Source: Pseudomonas sp. PGPPP3 (GTDB taxonomy: Bacteria; Pseudomonadota; Gammaproteobacteria; Pseudomonadales; Pseudomonadaceae). Taken from it: a DNA stretch of 11,006 nucleotides. The translations under genes were made by a program, and so were the position numbers. The notes below the pieces were generated by a model that saw nothing but the letters and a program-made list of their open reading frames with translations, was not told the origin of the DNA and made no database searches. Position 1 is the stretch's first letter. The number at the start of each line of letters is the position of its first letter. This document shows positions 5,115 through 11,006 of this stretch, piece after piece. The stretch is taken from assembly GCA_002256055.1 (NCBI GenBank), contig NKIE01000053.1, positions 1 through 11,006 of the forward strand, in the 5' to 3' direction.

Positions 5115-8100
5115 TCAGGCTTCACTGGCGTTGGCGGCGGCGAAGATGCGTCCCAGCAGATCGCCGGGGTCGATCTTGGGCGGCGGGCTGAACTCGATGC
5201 TGTCCAGCGAGGGGGCCTTGAACGGCTCATCGCTGGCGTAATGGATGGGCGCCCTGAGCTTGAAGTCCAGTCCGGTGGGCACATCCAGGTGCTTGAGCGC
5301 CCACGTCTTGCTCTTCTCGCCCAGAACCAAGGCCTTGGCGCGCACCGTGGCGTCCAGACCCAGGCCCAGCACCAGCGCGGCGAAGACCTCGGCGTGGGCG
5401 TCGACGACAAAGCGGTTCTTGGCGTAACGGCCCTTGAACTCGGCCGCCAGCCCACCGTTCATCGTCAAGGCCACGCTGACGGTGAGGAAGCCCGAGACCT
5501 CGGCCACGGTCACGTCCAGCGCGACGCCGCCCTTGATGTAGCCCTTCAACCGGGCGTAGGCCGGGATCTCCAGGCGGCCACCCATGCCGACGTCGAGGTC
5601 GGGGTTGTCCTCCAGCGGATTGAACGCCGCCTCGATGAAGACATTGCGCAGCACGCCCGGGCCCACGCCGTAGCCGATGTCCACCCCTCCGCCGACCTTG
5701 GCCATCAGGCCGCCGATGCCGGGGATCGAAGCGCCGGGAATCGGGATGTTCTTCTCGATCTCGAACAGGTTCTTCTCGCCCTGCACGCCCTTGAACAGTT
5801 CGACGAGTTCGAGGCGCAGTTCACCGCTCAGGCGCACCTTTTCCTGTTCGTCGACGACCAGGCCCGCTTTGGCCGACAACTTGTCGGTGATGCGCACCGT
5901 CACCGTGCCCTGGCCGGTGAAGCGGCCGCTGGGCAACAGGTTGACGGTCATGTTGCCCGACACCCTGCCCTTGTTCACCTCGAGCTTGCCGGTGCCGCTG
6001 ATCCGGTCGGCCTCACCCTTCTTGGCGACATAGGTGACCGGGTCCAGGGTGCCACGCAGGCTGTGGAAGCTGAAGCCCGTCTTGCCCTTGGCCACCAGCG
6101 TCTCGCCGTCGTAGAGCACAGACACCGTGGTGTCGTCGAGCTTGGGGATCTTGAAGGTGCCCGAGCCGCTGAACACCCAGCGCTCACCGCTGCGCTGCAG
6201 GCCCACCTCGGCCTTGTTGCCGCCCGGCAGACCCAGCTGCAACCTGCCGTCTGCGGTGACGCCGGACTGGGGATGGACCCGCACGGTGAGCGACCCGCTC
6301 TCCACATAGGGGACCTTGATCTGCGTGCTCTGGATCGTCAGCTCGCCGGACCACGCGCCGCTGCGGTAGGTCACCCGCACCAGCGATTCATCGACCCCAG
6401 GCACGTGCAGGCGCAGATCGCCCTGCACCACCAGGCCGGCGTCGTCCCGGCTGAGCTTGAGCACACCGTCGGCCAGCGGCTTCTTCTCGGGCCCGGCCCG
6501 CAGGGCCAACGTGCCTTCGGGCTTGAACTCGGGCGCCAGCACGATGGACACCTCGGCCCTGGTGAGGCTCACCCCGGGCAAAGGCGACTTGATGCTCTTG
6601 GGGTCCAGGCCCTTGGTGACCTTGAGCTCGCCTTGCTCGTAAGCCACATCCAGGCGGCCCAGGAACGGCACGCTGGGCGTGATGTGGCCCGCCCAGTCGA
6701 CCTCACCTGCCTCGGTCATCGACAGCTTGGTCAGCTGCCCGGGACTGAGGAACGGGTAGGTGAAGCCGATGTTGACCGGCTTGCTGGAGAAGCCCAGCTT
6801 GAACTGCGGCACGCCGCCCACGTCGCCCTCGTGCTTGGCGTCCATCGTCACCGTGCTGCCACGCTGGGCGTCCACCGTCAGCGGCAGCCGGGTGCCCCGA
6901 CGGCCGCTGCGCGGGTCCCAGCGGGCGGTGACGGTGGCGGACTTGGCGGTGCCGAAGTGCAGTGTCTCCAGCACCAGGCTGGAGACCATCTGCGCGGCTG
7001 ACTTGTTGGCCGGCTCGTCGAACAGCGTGGCGTTCTTGGCTTTGGCCCCCCAGTTGTCGGGCACCACAAAGTCGTTGGCCGAGCCGGCCGCAGCCAGACG
7101 CACGGCGCGCGCCTTCTGGCCCTGGGCATCGAGCACCGCGCGCCGCTCCACGCCACGCCGGGCGGCCGTGTCGATCATCAGGCAACTGCGCGGTGCGTTG
7201 GGCTTGCCTTCATCGGGCTCCACCGCACCGGCTTGCTTGACACTGCCAAACACCAGCTGCAGCTGGTCGGCGTCACCGACCGCAAACTTCTGGGCCACGG
7301 CCGTGCCCAGCTGCTGCATCTGGTTCCAGATCACGCGCCCGGCCAACTGGTTGGGCTCGGGGTCCAGCGCCTGCATGTTGGCCGGGTCATTGCCGCCCCC
7401 CAGCTGCAACTCGACGATGTGGTCGATGTTGCACGTGGTCGTGCCCACCTTCGGGAACGCGGACTTGCCGGCCAGGGCCTGCCAGTTGGTATCCTGATCG
7501 GCCGGCGTCCAGCGCACGGCGCGCACCCAGCTGTCGCCCAGGGTGGCCGGCGCATCCCGCTTTTGCCACAGGGCCGTGCGCTGGGCGAACTCCCCCGTGA
7601 TCTGCAGCACCGCCTGCAGGCTGTTGGCGGCAGCGCGCTGCTCGTAGACCTGCAGGGCGCGCGGGCCCTTGACGCCGGGCAGGTAGAAGGGGTCGACCCG
7701 GAAGCGCCGCAATTTGGCCGCGGCGGCGGGCCCCGTGGCCCCGTCGGGGCGCACGCTGAAGGACAAGGGGCCCAGCTCGTCGGAGGCCACGGTGATCGGG
7801 ACGCTGGGCTCGGCCCGGGCACTGCCACCGCCTGCGGTCGGGGGGGCCTTGCTGGCCCGCGACAAGGTCAGCGCGGGGGCCGCCAACGCCACGCCACCGG
7901 GCCCGCCCTGCATCACTGCGTCGGCCATGCGCTCGGCGTCTGCCTCCAACTGGCGGTAGACCGGGCCGTGGTCCACCAAGGTGCTGGTGCCCGTGCGCTG
8001 CAGACCCTGCTGTTGCACGGTGTGCGCCAACTCATGGGCCAACAGGTGGCGCCCCGCCTCGGTATCGGGCCGGTAGCGGCCGTGGTCGAACACGATGTGC

Positions 8101-8543
8101 TGGCCCACGGTGTAGGCCTGTGCCTGCACGTCGCGGGCAGAGGCGGCCGCCGCGCTGTCGTCATGGATGCGCACGTCGCCCAGGGGCAATCCGAAGCGGC
8201 CTTCCATGAAGGTCCGGGCATCGGCCTCCAGGGGCCGGCCCGGGCTGGCCAATGTGTGGCCCACCGAATCGGGCAGTGCGGGTTGGGCCGCGTCCTGACT
8301 GTCGCTGCGGTCGGCATGGGTTCGGCGCTGCAGGCTGAAGCGCTGTGCACTGCAGGCCTCGCACTCACCGGCCAAGCCCGCCTCGCCACCGCAGGCGCAG
8401 CGGCGCTGCAGCAGCAGGCCAGCGCGAGACGCCGCCACGGCAGGCCTGGGCGCGGCCGGTGTGGCGGCCCGCACGCCGCCCCGGGTGTCCGCGGCCTGGC
8501 GAGGGCGCTCAGCCAATGGCGGGGTCACCAGCACGGCACTCAT
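5115..8543 (-). CDS. DUF4157 (eCIS core domain) protein with HNH-like motif and long beta-rich C-terminus; candidate effector
   Basis: A 1142-residue multidomain protein. Residues 1-48 are disordered, rich in A, P and R, and basic. C49, C51, C61 and C64 form a CxC...CxxC cluster that could bind zinc. Residues about 103-178 are DUF4157, with the metallopeptidase motif H-E-L-A-H at 170-174 and a downstream L-E-A-D (199-202) as possible third-ligand region. After an A/P/G-rich linker (212-250), residues 365-405 hold an HNH-type pattern: C-N-I-D-H-I-V-E-L-Q-L-G-G-G-N-D at 371-386, N389 and N398. Residues about 530-1110 are repeated short beta strands with recurrent G-x-L/V-x-V and L-S-G-x-L patterns. 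Near 940-1040 lies a glycine-rich A-F-N-P-L-E-D-N-P-D-L block that I recall from other DUF4157 proteins. DUF4157 is enriched in eCIS loci and associated with their toxins; a nuclease or protease activity here is inference. No signal peptide or membrane helix is obvious. Start and preceding stop share ATGA. Confidence 0.88.
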   Translation of the reverse strand: MSAVLVTPPLAERPRQAADTRGGVRAATPAAPRPAVAASRAGLLLQRRCACGGEAGLAGECEACSAQRFSLQRRTHADRSDSQDAAQPALPDSVGHTLASPGRPLEADARTFMEGRFGLPLGDVRIHDDSAAAASARDVQAQAYTVGQHIVFDHGRYRPDTEAGRHLLAHELAHTVQQQGLQRTGTSTLVDHGPVYRQLEADAERMADAVMQGGPGGVALAAPALTLSRASKAPPTAGGGSARAEPSVPITVASDELGPLSFSVRPDGATGPAAAAKLRRFRVDPFYLPGVKGPRALQVYEQRAAANSLQAVLQITGEFAQRTALWQKRDAPATLGDSWVRAVRWTPADQDTNWQALAGKSAFPKVGTTTCNIDHIVELQLGGGNDPANMQALDPEPNQLAGRVIWNQMQQLGTAVAQKFAVGDADQLQLVFGSVKQAGAVEPDEGKPNAPRSCLMIDTAARRGVERRAVLDAQGQKARAVRLAAAGSANDFVVPDNWGAKAKNATLFDEPANKSAAQMVSSLVLETLHFGTAKSATVTARWDPRSGRRGTRLPLTVDAQRGSTVTMDAKHEGDVGGVPQFKLGFSSKPVNIGFTYPFLSPGQLTKLSMTEAGEVDWAGHITPSVPFLGRLDVAYEQGELKVTKGLDPKSIKSPLPGVSLTRAEVSIVLAPEFKPEGTLALRAGPEKKPLADGVLKLSRDDAGLVVQGDLRLHVPGVDESLVRVTYRSGAWSGELTIQSTQIKVPYVESGSLTVRVHPQSGVTADGRLQLGLPGGNKAEVGLQRSGERWVFSGSGTFKIPKLDDTTVSVLYDGETLVAKGKTGFSFHSLRGTLDPVTYVAKKGEADRISGTGKLEVNKGRVSGNMTVNLLPSGRFTGQGTVTVRITDKLSAKAGLVVDEQEKVRLSGELRLELVELFKGVQGEKNLFEIEKNIPIPGASIPGIGGLMAKVGGGVDIGYGVGPGVLRNVFIEAAFNPLEDNPDLDVGMGGRLEIPAYARLKGYIKGGVALDVTVAEVSGFLTVSVALTMNGGLAAEFKGRYAKNRFVVDAHAEVFAALVLGLGLDATVRAKALVLGEKSKTWALKHLDVPTGLDFKLRAPIHYASDEPFKAPSLDSIEFSPPPKIDPGDLLGRIFAAANASEA

Positions 8544-8947
8544 GGGGTCCGCTCGCCAGTGCTGGCGCCCATCGCCCCCGACGCTGCGGGCCGCTGCGCC
8601 CCGCCCTGCAAGGCGGGCTGTTGCAGCAGCGCGCCCGCCAACGCGCCGGCCAGCTGCGCGCCGATCACCGCCGGAGGCTGCCCCGCCCCCAGGCGCAGGC
8701 TGCCGGCATCCAGGCGCGCCAGGTCAGTGCTGCGAGCCAGGTGCTCAATGCGCGCGCCAGCCAGCAGCCGGGCCAGCTCGCTGCGCAGCGCATCGGCCAC
8801 CTGGCGGGCCTGCAGGGTGCTCAGTCCGGGCAGGTTCAGGTGGCCGATGTGCAGGCTCAGGCGCTGAGGCGCCGGCCCAGCGGCTGTGGCCGCCTCGCAC
8901 GCCGACGCCCCAGTCCGGTCGACCGACGAGGTCCACGCCCGCGTCAT
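8540..8947 (-). CDS. small eCIS-associated protein of unknown function
   Basis: A 135-residue protein I cannot assign to a named domain. Its pattern is a strand-like R-L-S-L-H-I-G-H-L-N-L-P-G-L at residues 29-42, an amphipathic helix ending S-E-L-A-R-L-L-A-G at 56-64, a second strand-like A-G-S-L-R-L at 81-86, and an alanine-rich helix around 93-110. The tail is low-complexity. I recall similar small proteins between the ATPase and DUF4157 genes of other eCIS loci, which makes it more likely to be real, but its role is not known to me. ATG 8947 was chosen over the TTG at 8953 because it gives an ATGA overlap with the ATPase stop and has a purine-rich GAGGTGGGGG upstream. Its own stop overlaps the DUF4157 start in the same way, suggesting matched production of the two. 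A chaperone or adaptor for the large protein is one possible role, unproven. Confidence 0.75.
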   Translation of the reverse strand: MTRAWTSSVDRTGASACEAATAAGPAPQRLSLHIGHLNLPGLSTLQARQVADALRSELARLLAGARIEHLARSTDLARLDAGSLRLGAGQPPAVIGAQLAGALAGALLQQPALQGGAQRPAASGAMGASTGERTP

Positions 8948-11006
8948 ACCCAATCCCCCACCTCGGTGCGGGGCAGCGGCTTCTCCAGCTTGGCGTATTC
9001 GGCCTGCGCCGCGCTCAGCAGGTGGCGCATGTGCACCTGGTCGCCATCTTCGGTGGCCAGAAAGGCCGCGTTCAGTGCGAGATTGCGGATGTGGCCGCCC
9101 GAGAGGTTCAGCCGCGCCAACCGGTCGACATCGAGCGCGCCGCGCGGCATGTTTTCGGGAAATGCCCGGGCCCAGATGCCGCGCCGCGCCGCGTCGTCGG
9201 GAAATGGGAAGTTGACGACAAAGCGGATGCGGCGCAGGAAGGCCGGATCGATGGCCTGCTTCAGGTTGGTGGTCAGGATGGCCAGGCCGCGGTAGGTCTC
9301 CACCCGCTGCAGCAGATAGGCCACATCCATGTTGGCGTGGCGGTCGAGACTGTCGCGCACCTCGCTGCGCGCGCCAAAGATCGCATCGGCCTCGTCAAAC
9401 AGCAGGATCGCGCCACTGGCCTGGGCCGCATCGAACAGGTGACGCAGGTTCTTCTGTGTTTCTCCGATGTACTTGCTGACCATGGCCGAGAGATCGACCC
9501 GGTAGAGGTCCAGCCGCAGGCTGTTGGCCAGCACCTCCGCGGCCAGCGTCTTGCCCGTGCCGCTGGCCCCGCAGAACAGCGCCGATATGCCAAGCCCGCG
9601 CCCGCTCTTGGCGGCAAAGCCCCAATCGCCATAGACGCGGTGACGTTGGCGCACATGCAGCGCCATGGTGCGCAGCGCCTGGGTCTGGGCCTCGGGCAGC
9701 ACCAGATCGTCCCAACCCGCGCGGGCATCGATGCGCTGGGCCAGCAGCTCCAGCCCACCGCGGGCCTGGACGCGGCAGGCATCCCACAGCTGGCTGGCCA
9801 GGGGCGCCAGGCTCTGGCTGGCCGCCAGCTCGGTGGCGATCTGGCGCAGGGCCTGGTCGGACACCTGGAACTGGGCCACCACCGGGGCCAGCGCCGGGCC
9901 AAGCTGGTCGGCCACCGCCCCAAGCGCTTCCTGCCACCACGGCAGGTCAGCGTCCACATCCCCGGCCCGCGGGCTGGGGATGGCGCAGCGCAGGCGCTGG
10001 CGGCGCAGCGCGGGCGCAGTGCCGGTGGTGAACACCAGGCTTTGCAAGGGGTCGATGAAGGCGCCGGCGTGGGCCTGGACTTCGGCCGCGCCGCTGGCGT
10101 CCACCACCACCAGCAACGCACTGTTGAGCAGCATCGATTCGCGCTCCCACAGCCGTGCCAGCGCCTCGCGTTCGGCCAGGTTGCCAGGCAGGTCAGACGC
10201 GGCCAGGCGGTGCAGCTGCAAGCCCAGCGCTGCGCACACCGCCCCGGCAAAGCGCTCACCCAACTCGGGGCCCAGGTCCCCACAGTCGGCCACCGGACAA
10301 TCAGACAAGCCACCAGCCCGGGCCCAGCAGGCCACCAGGCGCTGCTGGGTGCCCAGCAGCGCGGCCGGCAACCGAGCCGCCTCAGGCCGCGGCACTGGAT
10401 GGACCAGACCGGCCAGCCGTGGGTCGAGGAAGGACCGGTCTGCCAGGTAGTGCAGCACACGCTCGTCGACGCTCAACCGCGCCTCGGCCACACCGGGCCC
10501 GGGTGCCAGGTCCACCAGGCGCCAACGGCGCAGCCGGCCGGTGGGGCCCAGCGCCGTCCAGCGGCCACCGGCCAGCAAGCCGACCGCCAACCCCAGCGTG
10601 GGCCAGACTCGGCCGCGCTCGCCGTGCCATCGGCCGCAGGCCTGGGCAATGGCAGGCCGCCACTCCACAGCGGCACACAACGCCAGCACACCGAGCTCAA
10701 AGGCGTCCAGGCCAAAGCGCCTGGCCAGACGCTGGAGCGCCGGCGGCGCCAGCCGGGCCAGGTCCAGTCGCCCGTCGGCGCGGGTGTCTGCCTGGCTGAT
10801 GCCAGGGCTGGGCGCGTGCGCGTGGTCGGCGGTGCCGGGCGTGGCGTCAGGTCGACCGGGGCCGCTGTGCTGCGGTGCATGCTGGCCCGCAAGGGCCTCT
10901 GCGGCCGAGGCGTGGTCCCCGGTGGACACCTGAGGGGACGGGTGCCGGCCCGCTTGCTGGTCAGCTTGCAGGGCGGTCTGCAATGCCCACAGCAATGGCG
11001 CCCAGG
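8944..11006 (-). CDS. eCIS AAA+ ATPase (Afp15-type), 5' end beyond window
   Basis: An AAA+ ATPase found in nearly all eCIS clusters; its role in particle assembly or cargo handling is not settled in what I know. 686 residues are visible, and the frame stays open to the window edge, so the TTG at 10995 need not be the start. Counting from the first visible residue, Walker A G-A-S-G-T-G-K-T is at 479-486 (bases 9547-9570) and Walker B F-D-E-A-D at 536-540 (bases 9385-9399). Sensor-1 T-T-N and an R-R-I-R arginine segment follow, so all catalytic elements are present. Roughly residues 1-60 are low-complexity (H, P, A, G, T). Residues 75-400 form a large helical N-terminal region starting with L-A-R-R-F-G-L-D-A-F-E-L-G-V-L, as in the winged-helix/N-domain of this family. 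The stop overlaps the next start (ATGA). Confidence 0.92.
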   Translation of the reverse strand, partial: WAPLLWALQTALQADQQAGRHPSPQVSTGDHASAAEALAGQHAPQHSGPGRPDATPGTADHAHAPSPGISQADTRADGRLDLARLAPPALQRLARRFGLDAFELGVLALCAAVEWRPAIAQACGRWHGERGRVWPTLGLAVGLLAGGRWTALGPTGRLRRWRLVDLAPGPGVAEARLSVDERVLHYLADRSFLDPRLAGLVHPVPRPEAARLPAALLGTQQRLVACWARAGGLSDCPVADCGDLGPELGERFAGAVCAALGLQLHRLAASDLPGNLAEREALARLWERESMLLNSALLVVVDASGAAEVQAHAGAFIDPLQSLVFTTGTAPALRRQRLRCAIPSPRAGDVDADLPWWQEALGAVADQLGPALAPVVAQFQVSDQALRQIATELAASQSLAPLASQLWDACRVQARGGLELLAQRIDARAGWDDLVLPEAQTQALRTMALHVRQRHRVYGDWGFAAKSGRGLGISALFCGASGTGKTLAAEVLANSLRLDLYRVDLSAMVSKYIGETQKNLRHLFDAAQASGAILLFDEADAIFGARSEVRDSLDRHANMDVAYLLQRVETYRGLAILTTNLKQAIDPAFLRRIRFVVNFPFPDDAARRGIWARAFPENMPRGALDVDRLARLNLSGGHIRNLALNAAFLATEDGDQVHMRHLLSAAQAEYAKLEKPLPRTEVGDWV
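8955..8964 (-). promoter_or_regulatory. possible Shine-Dalgarno site of the small eCIS-associated gene
   Basis: GAGGTGGGGG on the minus strand, ending seven bases before the ATG at 8947 and lying within the last codons of the ATPase gene. It favours the ATG over the nearby TTG. Confidence 0.5.

Noticed and set aside
5241..7001. Plus-strand open frame of 586 residues opposite the DUF4157 gene
   Set aside because: It is rich in H, Q, R, G and A with no recognisable motif, lies wholly antisense to a gene with clear domains, and is the expected shadow frame in very GC-rich DNA.
7233..8867. Plus-strand open frame of 544 residues over the DUF4157 N-terminus and the small gene
   Set aside because: Same shadow composition, spans two real genes on the other strand, and shows no domain or plausible ribosome-binding site.
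1..11006. Type VI secretion or intact prophage as the identity of the locus
   Set aside because: No TssB/C/J/K/L/M-like, capsid, portal, terminase or lysis gene is visible, while the Afp15-type ATPase and DUF4157 protein point to eCIS.
1..11006. tRNA, rRNA, CRISPR array, insertion sequence or integration site
   Set aside because: No cloverleaf-like region, regularly spaced direct repeats, transposase motif or terminal inverted repeats were seen on either strand.

Overview
The window is about two-thirds G+C by eye and every supported gene lies on the minus strand, so transcription runs from the high-coordinate end to the low-coordinate end. It contains nine or ten consecutive genes of an extracellular contractile injection system (eCIS), a headful-free phage-tail-like particle related to the Serratia antifeeding prophage (Afp), the Photorhabdus virulence cassettes (PVC) and metamorphosis-associated structures. 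The diagnostic set is an Afp15-type AAA+ ATPase, a DUF4157 (eCIS core domain) protein, a CIS tube/LysM pair, split gp27-like and gp5-like spike genes, a PAAR-like tip, a gp25 protein and a gp6/J-like baseplate protein. No type VI secretion marker or phage capsid, packaging or lysis gene is visible. Base composition and codon choice fit a high-GC Gram-negative, possibly a Burkholderiales-type betaproteobacterium, but no ribosomal or housekeeping gene is present to prove this; an actinobacterium is not excluded.

Layout in transcription order: 11006-8944, AAA+ ATPase (5' end cut by the window edge); 8947-8540, small eCIS-associated protein of unknown role; 8543-5115, a 1142-residue DUF4157 protein with an HNH-nuclease-like motif and a very long beta-rich C-terminal half; 5097-4441, CIS tube-family protein; 4444-4121, LysM/tail-X-like protein; 4128-3004, gpD/gp27-like hub; 2959-2444, gpV/gp5-like OB-fold spike; 2356-2033, cysteine-rich PAAR-like tip; 1979-1620, gp25/W-like baseplate wedge; 1623-1, gp6/J-like baseplate protein (3' end cut). 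Four junctions use the ATGA start/stop overlap and one has an 8-base overlap, so this is almost certainly one operon with translational coupling. No internal promoter or terminator was seen.

The genes together build the baseplate end of the particle (hub, spike, tip, gp25 and gp6 wedges, LysM-type adaptor). The ATPase is the usual eCIS companion, and the DUF4157 protein is the best candidate for a carried or particle-associated effector. Sheath, inner tube, fibre, tape-measure and cap genes must lie outside the window.

The tightly packed operon loosens only around the spike and PAAR genes. The gap before PAAR holds a GC-rich 8/16-base tandem repeat, and the gap after it holds a four-run G-quadruplex motif. 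The points most worth following are the DUF4157/HNH/beta-repeat architecture, the unassigned small protein beside it, and the repeat-flanked PAAR gene.
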